A stretch of 64,000 bases of DNA from Gammaproteobacteria bacterium (lineage in GTDB: Bacteria; Pseudomonadota; Gammaproteobacteria; Steroidobacterales; Woeseiaceae), in the NCBI GenBank assembly GCA_009937615.1, contig JAACFB010000008.1, forward strand, positions 1-64,000. Reading direction: 5' to 3'. A model generated the notes under the pieces. The model did no database searches. It was not told the origin of the DNA and saw only the letters and a list, made by a program, of their open reading frames with translations. Position 1 is the stretch's first letter, and each line of letters starts with the position of its first letter. This document shows, in pieces, positions 46,416 to 54,946 of the stretch. The translations under genes and the position numbers were made by a program.

Positions 46416-47150
46416 TCAGTCCGCCTGTTTCCAGTGCAGCACGATTGTGTTGGCGTACAAAAAGGTGCCGATGACCAGTCCAAAATAAACCAGGTCGCGA
46501 AGCTCGATGACGCCCCTCGATATATTTGCGAAATGCGTGAGGAAGCTCAGGCTCGCGATGCCGTCGATCAGTACCTGCGGAGCCCAGCCTGAGAACGCAT
46601 CGAGCACCAGCGGGAAACCGGCCAGCAGAAAGCCGAAACACACGACAACTGTAATGACAAAGGCGATGACCTGGTTGCGCGTGAACGCCGAGAGACAGGA
46701 CCCGATCGCGAGAAAGCCGCCGGCCATCAGGAAACTGCCCAGGTAAGCTGCAAGGATCACGCCGTTATCCGGATCGCCCAGGTAGTTAACCGTAACCCAG
46801 ACAGGGAAGGTCAGGGTCAGCGCAATGCCCGAGAATGCCCACGCGGCAAGGAATTTACCAAGCACGGCCTGTAACGGCGTGACGGGCAAGGTCATCAATA
46901 GTTCGATCGTGCCGGTCTTGCGTTCCTCTGCCCACAGGCGCATTGCGATCGCGGGGATCAGGAATAGATACAGCCACGGGTGGAAGTTGAAAAATGCGCG
47001 CAGGTCGGCCTGTCCGCGTTCGTAAAACCCGCCGAGATAAAACGTAAACGTGCCCATCAGCATCAGGAAGATCACTATGAACACGTAAGCGACCGGCGTT
47101 GCGAAATAGCTCTGCAGTTCGCGGCGGAAAAGCGCTTTAATCATGTTCAT
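46416..47150 (-). CDS. ABC-2 type permease, GldF-like
   Basis: A 244-residue membrane protein with six helices, starting MIKALFRRELQSYFATPVAY in the usual ABC-2 manner. LIPAIAMRLWAEERKTGTIE and LLMTLPVTPLQAVLGKFLAA are the conserved ABC-2 middle. It follows the ATPase with a 4-bp overlap and is followed two bases later by the GldG-like gene. Confidence 0.87.
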   Translation of the reverse strand: MNMIKALFRRELQSYFATPVAYVFIVIFLMLMGTFTFYLGGFYERGQADLRAFFNFHPWLYLFLIPAIAMRLWAEERKTGTIELLMTLPVTPLQAVLGKFLAAWAFSGIALTLTFPVWVTVNYLGDPDNGVILAAYLGSFLMAGGFLAIGSCLSAFTRNQVIAFVITVVVCFGFLLAGFPLVLDAFSGWAPQVLIDGIASLSFLTHFANISRGVIELRDLVYFGLVIGTFLYANTIVLHWKQAD

Positions 47151-47887
47151 TGCGTGGCCCCCTGATCGGCAGGGAGCCCCCCCTGGGTGACCCGCCGGAA
47201 CACCTCGTCGAGATCACCCGCGCCAAGCGCCTTTAGATTTCCCGGCGTGTCGTCTACGAGCAGCCGGCCGTCGGCGATGATGATGGCGCGGGTGCAGACG
47301 GCTTCGACCTCCTCGAGTATGTGTGTCGAGATGACAATGAGCTTGTCTTCCGACATCGAGCGTATGAGCTCCCTGACCTCGTGTTTCTGATTGGGGTCAA
47401 GGCCGTCCGTGGGCTCGTCGAGGATGAGCACGTCGGGATCGTGCAGTATTGCCTGGGCCAGCCCGACGCGGCGCTTGAAGCCCTTGGACAATGTGTCGAT
47501 GGACTGGTTGAGAACCGGCGCCAGGTGCAGAAGCTCGATAACCTCGGTGAGTCGATGATCGCGACCATCGCCTGACAGGCCACGCACATCGGCAATGAAT
47601 TTTAGGAACTGCGCGGGCGTCATTTCGGGGTAGCAGGGCGCGCCCTCGGGCAGGTACCCGATCCTTCGCTGCGCGGCGAGCGTATCCGACTGTATGTCGT
47701 GTCCGCAGACGCTCGCACTGCCAGCGCTCGGGGCAACGAAGCCCGTGACCATCTTCATGGTCGTTGATTTCCCGGCTCCGTTCGGTCCGAGAAATCCCAG
47801 CACTTCGCCAGGCTCACAGCGAAAGCTCAGGTTATCGACAACCGTGTGGCGTCCATAACGTTTGGTTAGACCCTGTATTTCAATCAT
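47147..47887 (-). CDS. ABC transporter ATP-binding protein, GldA-like
   Basis: A 246-residue ATPase with Walker A FLGPNGAGKSTTMK, a signature LSKGFKRRVGLAQAIL typical of the GldA/multidrug type, and Walker B VLILDEPTDGLDPNQ. First gene of the four-gene operon ATPase-permease-GldG-DUF4340. The membrane partner is the ABC-2 permease downstream. Confidence 0.9.
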   Translation of the reverse strand: MIEIQGLTKRYGRHTVVDNLSFRCEPGEVLGFLGPNGAGKSTTMKMVTGFVAPSAGSASVCGHDIQSDTLAAQRRIGYLPEGAPCYPEMTPAQFLKFIADVRGLSGDGRDHRLTEVIELLHLAPVLNQSIDTLSKGFKRRVGLAQAILHDPDVLILDEPTDGLDPNQKHEVRELIRSMSEDKLIVISTHILEEVEAVCTRAIIIADGRLLVDDTPGNLKALGAGDLDEVFRRVTQGGLPADQGATQ

Positions 47888-48133
47888 GATGAGTTCTAGA
47901 CATCGCCAGTCGGTTGGCGGCGAGCGGGCAATTTTTTACCAAAGTCCCAAGTCCACTTCAAGTCCCTGAAAGGAGAATTCGAAACGGCGGCATCCTGCCG
48001 CTCGCGCACAGCATTGCTCGGTCCGAGTCTATCGAGTCGTATTGGCGTCGGAGGTATGTCTGCCGTGCGTACATCCAGCACTCCGAATAGTGTAAGTTCG
48101 GAAGTATCTCCAACCGGCGGTTGATGGTTCCAG
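47888..48133. promoter_or_regulatory. Divergent promoter region with AAGTCC repeats and a hairpin
   Basis: The 246-bp spacer between gldA-like and the flavoprotein gene has three direct AAGTCC copies at 47942, 47949 and 47960 and a hairpin GCGGCA-TCC-TGCCGC at 47987-48001. No promoter could be fixed. Confidence 0.3.
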
Positions 48134-49426
48134 ATGTTGTCGTTTCCAGATTCTCATCACGCTGCAAATGCGTTGCCCCCGCCGGTATATCCGAGGATGG
48201 AGGGACAAAAGCGATTCGACGTCTGCGTGATCGGTGCCGGGTATACGGGGCTGAGCGCGTCTCTGCACCTGGCGGCCCAGGGTCTCGACGTAGCCCTGGT
48301 CGAAGCGCACCGGGTCGGCTGGGGAGCCTCCGGACGCAACGGCGGCCAGCTGGGATACGGCATGACGGTCATGCAGCCCGAGCTGGTTCGTCGCTTCGGC
48401 GCAGAAGCGGCGCGGCGGTTCTGGGACATTTCCGTCGAATCGGTAGAGCTCTTCCATCACCTGTGCGAGAGACATTCGATCGACTGCGACTTCCGGCCCG
48501 GCACCATGGCATGTGCCACGACGCAGTCGAATCTTGACCACCTGCTTCGGCACGCTGACATTGTCGAGAGTTACGGTACGGATATCTACCGGCGACTCGA
48601 CGCGGCATCGACACGGGAGACGAGCGGCAGCCCTATTTATACGGGCGCGATACTCTCTTACAGAGCTGGCCACATTAATCCGCTGAAGTATGCCTTTGGC
48701 CTCGCCAGGGCGGCCGAAAAAGCGGGTGTTTCAATTTTTGAGGGCACTCGCGCGATCGATATCCAGGTTGCCGAGCCTGCGAAAGTCAGCCTCGAGACTG
48801 GCGAGATTACCGCTGACTACGTGGTGCTCGGTTGCAACGGGTACCTGCAGGCGCTGAATAAATCGCTGGCTAAACGCATCCTGCCCGTTAATAACTACCA
48901 GGCGGCGACCGAGGTGCTGGATGAAGAGACGCGAAATACGCTGTTAAAAGGCGAAATCTGTATTTGGGACACGAGCAACAGCGTACATTACTTTCGGCTG
49001 ACGCCCGATAACAGGCTGGTTATGGGCTGCAGCATCGGCATACCGGGTCGCCCGCCCGGAAACCTCGAAAGGGATTGCCGCAGGCACATCAACTACGTCT
49101 ATCCCAATCTGAGGGATGTGAAAATTGACTATACCTGGGGCGGCACACTTGCCGGTACGCGAAGCCGGCTGCCGGATGTCGGCCGGCTGGCGCCGAACCT
49201 ACTGTATGCGCAGGGCTACACCGGCCACGGGGTCGGCATCGCGCCCCTGGTCGGAAAATACCTGGCAAACGCGATTTGTGCAGAGTCTGACGGGTTCGAG
49301 TTCCTGGGCAGCTTCGATCATAAAAACGTCCTGGGAGGGCGTTTCCTCAGGACGCCGTCCATTATCGTCTATCGCTTGATGACCAATACCCGCGACATGC
49401 TGACGAGGCGCCTCTTCGGCAGGTGA
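48134..49426 (+). CDS. FAD-dependent amine/amino-acid oxidase (DAO family, PuuB-like)
   Basis: A 430-residue DAO-family flavoprotein. The dinucleotide motif is FDVCVIGAGYTGLSASLHLA, followed by GASGRNGGQLGYG, in which gamma-glutamylputrescine oxidases and related enzymes hold the flavin. The end has YAQGYTGHGVGIAPLVGKYL. Closest described relatives oxidise gamma-glutamylputrescine or other amines, but no puuA, puuC or puuD is near, so substrate is open. No strong ribosome site precedes the ATG. Confidence 0.84.
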   Translation: MLSFPDSHHAANALPPPVYPRMEGQKRFDVCVIGAGYTGLSASLHLAAQGLDVALVEAHRVGWGASGRNGGQLGYGMTVMQPELVRRFGAEAARRFWDISVESVELFHHLCERHSIDCDFRPGTMACATTQSNLDHLLRHADIVESYGTDIYRRLDAASTRETSGSPIYTGAILSYRAGHINPLKYAFGLARAAEKAGVSIFEGTRAIDIQVAEPAKVSLETGEITADYVVLGCNGYLQALNKSLAKRILPVNNYQAATEVLDEETRNTLLKGEICIWDTSNSVHYFRLTPDNRLVMGCSIGIPGRPPGNLERDCRRHINYVYPNLRDVKIDYTWGGTLAGTRSRLPDVGRLAPNLLYAQGYTGHGVGIAPLVGKYLANAICAESDGFEFLGSFDHKNVLGGRFLRTPSIIVYRLMTNTRDMLTRRLFGR

Positions 49427-49483
49427 GAGACGAGGCCGTCGCGGGTTGCTCGATGTCGCGGTGCCGGTGGTCAAGATTAAGCA

Positions 49484-49504
49484 GTAGCGGGCGTGAATCG
49501 CTAC
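49484..49504. terminator. Possible hairpin between convergent genes
   Basis: GTAGCG-GGCGTGAAT-CGCTAC between the convergent oxidase and GGDEF-EAL genes. Perfect 6-bp stem, no T-tract. Confidence 0.28.
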
Positions 49505-49527
49505 GGATGCTGTTCGCAGGATTCTCC

Positions 49528-51645
49528 TCAGGCGATCGCCTGGTCCTGTCCCGGAGACTCGTTGGCGGGGTTCGCTAGATCTTCCAGCAGCGCCATGAAG
49601 TCAGCGGGGGAGAGTGCCTCGCTGCAAATGAAACCTTGAATGTGATCGCATCCGTGGTGGCGCAGGAATTCCAGCTGCTCCCGCGTTTCGACACCCTCCG
49701 CCACGACGTTGAGGCCCAACTGACTCGACATCGCAAGTATCGCCGCACAGATCGCGGCATCGTCGGCGTCCTGATGAAGGTCTTTCACGAAAGACCGGTC
49801 GATCTTGATCGTATCGATCGGGAATCGTTTCAGGTAGCTCAGCGACGAATAGCCGGTGCCGAAATCATCGATCGACAACGCAATACCGGCCTTTTTGAAG
49901 GCCTGCAGTTCCGCAAGCGTTTTGTCGACGTCCTGCAGGAGCACGGTTTCGGTAATCTCCAGTTCGAGGAGACCCGGGGTGATGTTCGCCTCGGCTATTG
50001 CGCCGAGAATATCCTGCACCAGGCCGTTGTCACGGAATTGCTCGCTGGATATGTTGACGGACACGGGTACCGCCCCGACGGGTGAGGTCGACCAGACATT
50101 GACCTGCCTGCAGGCTTCGCGCACAACCCACTGGCCGATCGGCACAATCAGGCCTGTTTCCTCGGCAATCGGAATGAATTCGCCGGGAGGGATCGTTCCT
50201 CTCTCAGGATGATGCCAGCGCAGCAGTGCTTCGGCACCGACTAGCCGAAACGATTTGGCGTCAACCTTTGGCTGGAAGTGCAGCTCGAATTGCTTTTGCT
50301 CGATAGCCAGCCGAATCAGGTTTTCGAGATCGAGCCTGTGCAACGACTTGGTGCGCATGGTCTCGGAGTAGAACTTGTAGTTATTGCGCCCTACGTTTTT
50401 CGCTCTGTACATTGCCGAATCGGCGTTCATCAGCAGTTCCTCTGCCGTATCGCCGTCCCGAGGGTAGAGCGCAATGCCGATGCTGGGCGTCACTACGAAC
50501 TGATGTCCGGCACAGCTAAACGGCGGGGTCAGGGCATCCGTGATGCGCGACGCAACCTTGGCCACGGTCTCCTCGTCGCCAACGCCGTAAAGCTTGATGA
50601 CAAATTCGTCACCGCCAAGACGGGCCAGCCTGATGGCCCCGCGCGGAACCGGGTCCACCAGCGAAACGGAGTCGCCGGCCCGTATGCAGTTGGCCAGCCT
50701 TGCTGCCACGTCTTTGAGCAATTCGTCGCCGATGCTATGGCCCAACGTGTCGTTGATGCGTTTGAAGCGGTCCAGGTCCACGAAAAGAACAGCAAATTTC
50801 TGCTGATCACGCCGGGCAACCTTGATCGTCCTCTCGAGACTCTGGCTGAACAGTTCTCGATTCGGCAGTTCGGTCAGTTCGTCGTAATAGGCGAGATTGT
50901 ATATTTTTGCTTCTGAATTCTTGCGCTCCGTGATGTCCCGGACGATCGCCAGCACCGTATGTTTGTCGCGGGTGACAAATCGTGTCTCAAGGTGAATGTC
51001 GAGACCTTTTAACTCGTGCTCATAAACCTGCGGCTTGCCCGTCTCCAGCGCTCGTTTGATGCAGGCCCTGGCCCTGTCGTCATTCTCACAGGGATAAAAA
51101 TCGATTTGCGATGCCGTTGTCAGTGCTTTCAGCTGCAGCGTGTGGGTGGCATCCGGGCCACTCAAGCCGTCCTGAACCATTCCCTCCTCGTTGACGACGA
51201 AGATGAGGTCAGGAATAGCCCGCATCAGGCCGGTCAGGTCGCTGAGTGACCTGGCGGTTCGCAGGGCATGCAGGATTCGATGCGGAAGGACAAGCAAAGC
51301 CAGTGGCTTGTCGATGATGTCGGTCGCACCACTGCTGTAGGCGCGCTCAACGGACTCGCTGTCGTCACGGTCGGTGACCATGAAAATCGGTGTTTCGCGG
51401 CCCGCATCCCGTGCCCTGATGGCCTGGCAAACGGAGAATGCATCCGTTTCCGGCAATTTTGCGTCGAGCAGAACGGCGTCTGGCTGGGTTTTCGAGAACA
51501 TATCGAGGGCAGTTGGCCCGTCGGCCGCGGGCAGCGTCCGAAACCCCGATTTCTGCAGGGCGCCCCAAATCAGCTTGCGATCCGCAGCATCGGCGGCGGC
51601 GACAAGGACCAGCGGCTTTTCCGTTTTTTCCCAGTCATCCAGCAT
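49528..51645 (-). CDS. Response-regulator-type diguanylate cyclase/phosphodiesterase (REC-PAS-GGDEF-EAL)
   Basis: The ATG at 51645, not the track start at 51858, begins the receiver domain and yields 705 residues. Order: REC (LVLVAAADAADRKLIWGALQ; phospho-acceptor in VLLDAKLPET), a PAS-like sensor (AIPDLIFVVNEEGMVQDGLS), GGDEF with the full motif (RLGGDEFVIK) and EAL with EALLRWHHPERG, ELEITETVL and DDFGTGYSSLSYLKRF. Both catalytic motifs look intact, so it may make or break cyclic di-GMP depending on phosphorylation. No sensor kinase gene is next to it. Confidence 0.9.
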   Translation of the reverse strand: MLDDWEKTEKPLVLVAAADAADRKLIWGALQKSGFRTLPAADGPTALDMFSKTQPDAVLLDAKLPETDAFSVCQAIRARDAGRETPIFMVTDRDDSESVERAYSSGATDIIDKPLALLVLPHRILHALRTARSLSDLTGLMRAIPDLIFVVNEEGMVQDGLSGPDATHTLQLKALTTASQIDFYPCENDDRARACIKRALETGKPQVYEHELKGLDIHLETRFVTRDKHTVLAIVRDITERKNSEAKIYNLAYYDELTELPNRELFSQSLERTIKVARRDQQKFAVLFVDLDRFKRINDTLGHSIGDELLKDVAARLANCIRAGDSVSLVDPVPRGAIRLARLGGDEFVIKLYGVGDEETVAKVASRITDALTPPFSCAGHQFVVTPSIGIALYPRDGDTAEELLMNADSAMYRAKNVGRNNYKFYSETMRTKSLHRLDLENLIRLAIEQKQFELHFQPKVDAKSFRLVGAEALLRWHHPERGTIPPGEFIPIAEETGLIVPIGQWVVREACRQVNVWSTSPVGAVPVSVNISSEQFRDNGLVQDILGAIAEANITPGLLELEITETVLLQDVDKTLAELQAFKKAGIALSIDDFGTGYSSLSYLKRFPIDTIKIDRSFVKDLHQDADDAAICAAILAMSSQLGLNVVAEGVETREQLEFLRHHGCDHIQGFICSEALSPADFMALLEDLANPANESPGQDQAIA

Positions 51646-51907
51646 ATAAGCTTCCGTGATCCCGGCTCCCGTGCGGCCCCGGGAACTCCTGCAGAAATTA
51701 AGTCTCTGTAATTGAAAAGAATATCGGCCCTGCGAGTTGGATACCGAGACAGCGGTCACAGATAAGTCGGGCACTTGTCCGGCGCCAACAGGGACAACCG
51801 GTCGTGGCGAGATTCCTATAGACTTCGAGAACGGTATCATTCCTCGCAGTGCCTGCACTCCTCGAGTCCATGCAGTGATCGATGGCTGTTACGGTCCGGA
51901 ATCCGAA

Positions 51908-52594
51908 ATGTCGACACCTGATTTGTTCGATTCGTGGAACACCTACGAAAAAGTCGTCGCCAACGACTATATGCATCACCGTGACTTCTTCGTCGCTCTC
52001 GTGCAAGAGGTCAAAGCCCGGGACCTGGCGCCGCTGTCGGTCGCCGATCTGGGTTGCGGGGACTGTGCTCCGATTCTCGACTTGCTGCGGTGCTTCGAGG
52101 TTCACGACTACCTCGGGATCGATCAGTCCGAAAGCGCATTGCGACGTGCGCGCGCGAGACTCCTGCCTGCCGGGTTGAATTTCGATCTTCGCCAGGGAGA
52201 GATTCTCCACGAGCTGCGCAAACTTACAGATCATTACAACCTCATCGTCTGCAGTTACTCGCTGCACCACCTTGACGTAAAAGAAAAACAGGACGTCCTG
52301 AAAGAGTGCCGGCGCTGTCTTGTCCCCGGCGGACTTTTGGCCGTCATCGATGTTTTTCTCGAACCCGGCGAATCGATCGGGTCCTATCTGGAGCGCTGGA
52401 CCACCAATGCGCAGAGCCGATACGCGGCGCTCGATGCCGAGGAAATCGAAGACCTGCTGGCGCACGTGCGGTCGAGCGACTTCCCGGAAACCGTGTCGAC
52501 GTACCGCCGTCTTTCGACTGCGGCGGGATTTTCGCGGGTCAGCCGGATTGCCCAGGATGCCGAGCGCCTTAACCAGTTTGTGCTTTTTTATTGA
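51908..52594 (+). CDS. Class I SAM-dependent methyltransferase
   Basis: The track start at 51737 overlaps the promoter region of the opposite gene; the ATG at 51908 is preferred and gives 228 residues. SAM motif I is VADLGCGDCAPILDLLR, the second is DYLGIDQSESALRRARARLL, and the post-I region has YNLIVCSYSLHHLDVKEKQD. Methyltransferase type 11/12 fold. The ribosome site is weak, so start choice is moderate. The acceptor is unknown and neighbours give no clue. Confidence 0.8.
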   Translation: MSTPDLFDSWNTYEKVVANDYMHHRDFFVALVQEVKARDLAPLSVADLGCGDCAPILDLLRCFEVHDYLGIDQSESALRRARARLLPAGLNFDLRQGEILHELRKLTDHYNLIVCSYSLHHLDVKEKQDVLKECRRCLVPGGLLAVIDVFLEPGESIGSYLERWTTNAQSRYAALDAEEIEDLLAHVRSSDFPETVSTYRRLSTAAGFSRVSRIAQDAERLNQFVLFY

Positions 52595-52605
52595 GGTCGT
52601 TTGGA

Positions 52606-52630
52606 CTGCCGGGACCCGGTGCCGCGGCAG
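52606..52630. terminator. Hairpin after the methyltransferase gene
   Basis: CTGCCG...CGGCAG spans 25 bases with an inner CCGG-GAC-CCGG; it begins 12 bp after the methyltransferase stop and lies between convergent genes. There is no T-tract. Confidence 0.35.
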
Positions 52631-52725
52631 GCCCGGGAAAATGCCCGCGCCTTCGAGCGCTTCACGATGATGGACAAGCCCGGGGCATCGAGCTGGTTCG
52701 TCAGGCCCGGCCGGACCGCCTTACG

Positions 52726-53385
52726 TCATGCTTGCCCAGGGGCGTCAGCTTGTCGCTCGGGAATGGCCTCGGCAAAGGCAGGCAGACTGCTGCAGTGTGC
52801 ATCGACGGCGACCAGCCTGGGATAGTCGTGCAGGGAAACGTTGAAGCGACGGGCGTTGTATACCTGCGGTACCAGGCAGGTATCTGCGAGTGTCACCGAT
52901 TCGCCGAACGCGAATGGCCCTGAATCGGCGTGCGCGGCGGCCGCGATTTCGGCGGCACGGAAGCCTTCGTGAATCCAGTTTGCGTACCAGTGATCGCGCT
53001 GCTCGTCGGTGACCTTAAATTCGTCCTGGAGGTAAAGCAGGACGCGCAGGTTGTTAAGAGGATGAATGTCGCAGCAGATCAAGTTGCAAAACGACCGCAC
53101 CGCGGCGCGCTCATTGATTGATTCGGGCAGCAGGCTCACCCCGGGGTAGGCTTCTTCGAGGTACTCGAGAATGGCTTGTGACTGCCCCGTGCCGAAGTCA
53201 CCATCTTCGAGAAAAGGTATGAGCATCTGGGGGTTACGAGCCCGGTACGCTTCCCGCCGATGCTCCGATTGGCCCGGCAATAACGATACCGGCACTGTTT
53301 CGTACTCGAGTCCCTTGAGATTCAGAGCAAGCCGTACGCGGTATGCGGCCGTCGAGCGCCAGTAACTGTAAAGCCTGATCGTCAC
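52726..53385 (-). CDS. maiA: Maleylacetoacetate isomerase (zeta-class GST)
   Basis: The GTG at 53385 with AGGA nine bases upstream gives 219 residues; the track ORF reads far into the neighbour. The N-terminal thioredoxin-like domain has IRLYSYWRSTAAYRVRLALN, the zeta-class glutathione site (S-T-A-A-Y-R-V-R), and QMLIPFLEDGDFGTGQSQAI. The all-helical C-terminal domain has LADTCLVPQVYNARRFNVSL. It turns maleylacetoacetate into fumarylacetoacetate. Its place at the end of the hpd operon, 10 bp after the hydrolase gene, supports the call. Confidence 0.9.
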   Translation of the reverse strand: MTIRLYSYWRSTAAYRVRLALNLKGLEYETVPVSLLPGQSEHRREAYRARNPQMLIPFLEDGDFGTGQSQAILEYLEEAYPGVSLLPESINERAAVRSFCNLICCDIHPLNNLRVLLYLQDEFKVTDEQRDHWYANWIHEGFRAAEIAAAAHADSGPFAFGESVTLADTCLVPQVYNARRFNVSLHDYPRLVAVDAHCSSLPAFAEAIPERQADAPGQA

Positions 53386-53395
53386 CCGAAGCGTC

Positions 53396-54403
53396 CTACT
53401 CGTCGTAGCGAACGACGGCCTGATCGATGGCGCCGAATATCGACTGGCCATCAGCGCTGCACATCTCGATGCGCACCCGGTCGTTGAACCGGAGGAAAGG
53501 CGTTTGCGGCGATCCTGCCTGGATCGTCTCGATCGTCCTGATTTCGGCAATACAGGAGTAACCGACCCCGCCTTCGCCAATGGGTTTTCCGGGCCCGTCG
53601 CCGAGCTTGTTCGAGACCGTGCCCGAACCGACGATCGAGCCGGCGCAGAGCGGGCGGGTTTTCGCCGCATGCGCAACGAGCTGAGCGAAGTCGAACGTCA
53701 TGTCGATGCCGGCGTCGGGTTTGCCGAACGGCGAATCATTCAATGCCGACATCAGCGGCAAATGCACCTTGTGGTCCTTCCATGCTGCGCCGAGTTCGTC
53801 GGGAGTCACGGCAACCGGCGAGAACGCGCTCGACGGCTTGGACTGAAAGAAGCCGAAGCCCTTGGCGAGTTCGGCCGGGATCAGGCCGCGCAGCGAAACA
53901 TCGTTGACGAGCATGATGAGCTGTATGTGCTTGCCGGCATCCGCGACGGGCACACCCATCGGAACGTCGTCGGTGACAACAGCGACTTCGGCCTCGAAGT
54001 CGATGCCCCAGGCTTCATCACCCACCGGGATGTCATCGCGCGGGCCGAGGAAGGAGTCCGAGCCGCCCTGGTACATCAGCGGATCGATCCAGAAACTTTC
54101 CGGCATTTCGGCCCCGCGTGCTTTGCGAACGAGCTCGACGTGGTTGACGTAGGCGGAGCCATCCACCCATTGATACGCACGCGGCAGCGGCGACTCGCAG
54201 GCGGACTCGTCAAAAGCCTCGCCGGCTGACGAAGTCTCGAGCTGTTCGGCAAGGCGTTCGAGTTCCGGCCTGATCGCGTGCCAGTCGTCAAGGGCGGCTT
54301 GCAGCGTGCCCGCAACGTTGCCGGCATCCAGGTAGCGTGTCAGGTCGCGAGAAACGGCGACAAGGCGGCCATCCCGGCCATTTCGAAGCGATGCCAGTTT
54401 CAT
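53396..54403 (-). CDS. Fumarylacetoacetate hydrolase family protein
   Basis: A 335-residue FAH-family protein. The metal site reads GIDFEAEVAVVTDDVP, followed by QLIMLVNDVSLRGLIPAELA and the active-site stretch LCAGSIVGSGTVSN. The N-terminal 60 residues are an FAH_N-like domain. In this operon it is the likely last step of tyrosine breakdown, splitting fumarylacetoacetate into fumarate and acetoacetate. Its ATG follows the VOC stop without a gap (TAGATG). Confidence 0.87.
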   Translation of the reverse strand: MKLASLRNGRDGRLVAVSRDLTRYLDAGNVAGTLQAALDDWHAIRPELERLAEQLETSSAGEAFDESACESPLPRAYQWVDGSAYVNHVELVRKARGAEMPESFWIDPLMYQGGSDSFLGPRDDIPVGDEAWGIDFEAEVAVVTDDVPMGVPVADAGKHIQLIMLVNDVSLRGLIPAELAKGFGFFQSKPSSAFSPVAVTPDELGAAWKDHKVHLPLMSALNDSPFGKPDAGIDMTFDFAQLVAHAAKTRPLCAGSIVGSGTVSNKLGDGPGKPIGEGGVGYSCIAEIRTIETIQAGSPQTPFLRFNDRVRIEMCSADGQSIFGAIDQAVVRYDE

Positions 54404-54946
54404 CTACTCGGATCCCCGGAATTCGAGTTCGTGCAGCCAGGCGGCGTGGCGTGGCGCTTTCTTTGTCTGGCTCCATTCCTCGAGCATGTCGGGTGCGACG
54501 CGCCTGAGTTCATCGAGCTGCTCCTGCGTTTGCGTGTTCGCGACAAGCTCCAGGCGATGGCCGTTAGGGTCGAAAAAGTATATCGACTGGAAGATGCCGT
54601 GATTCGTCGGCCCGATCACATCGATGCCCTCGGCCTCGACCTGTTGCTTTGCAGCCAGTAATGCATCGTAGTCCTCGAGCTCGAAGGCAATATGCTGTAC
54701 CCACTCGGGGGTATTGTGATCACGGTCCATTTCGGGTCGCGTCGGCAACTCGAAAAACGCGAGTACGTTGCCCATGCCCGCGTCGAGAAACACGTGCATG
54801 TAGGGGTCGGGTTCCTTCGTCGAGGGCACATGGTCTTCGGCGAAGGCTAGCGTGAACTCCATGTTCAAAACCCGCCGGTAAAAGTCGACCGTTTCCTTTG
54901 CATCCTTGCATCGATAGGCGACGTGGTGGATACGTTTCAGATTCAT
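54404..54946 (-). CDS. VOC-superfamily metalloprotein in the tyrosine degradation operon
   Basis: A 180-residue vicinal-oxygen-chelate protein. Two beta-alpha-beta-beta-beta modules are visible; likely metal ligands are His8 (IHHVAYRC), His in [11 protein letters not shown] and Glu in [11 protein letters not shown]. This superfamily holds glyoxalase I, extradiol dioxygenases and epimerases. It overlaps hpd by 4 bp and is followed directly by the FAH gene, the position that homogentisate 1,2-dioxygenase would fill in the pathway. Its reaction is not known; see the finding on the missing hmgA. Confidence 0.8.
   Translation of the reverse strand: MNLKRIHHVAYRCKDAKETVDFYRRVLNMEFTLAFAEDHVPSTKEPDPYMHVFLDAGMGNVLAFFELPTRPEMDRDHNTPEWVQHIAFELEDYDALLAAKQQVEAEGIDVIGPTNHGIFQSIYFFDPNGHRLELVANTQTQEQLDELRRVAPDMLEEWSQTKKAPRHAAWLHELEFRGSE

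Noticed and set aside
51775-51797. TTGTCC...GGACAA inverted repeat in that spacer, sharing words with the hpd spacer
   Set aside because: Only six bases per arm with an 11-base gap, and the shared TGTCC/GGACA words are short enough to arise by chance.
51737-51858. Apparent overlap of the methyltransferase and the GGDEF-EAL gene
   Set aside because: Caused by extended track starts. The supported starts at 51908 and 51645 leave a 262-bp divergent spacer.
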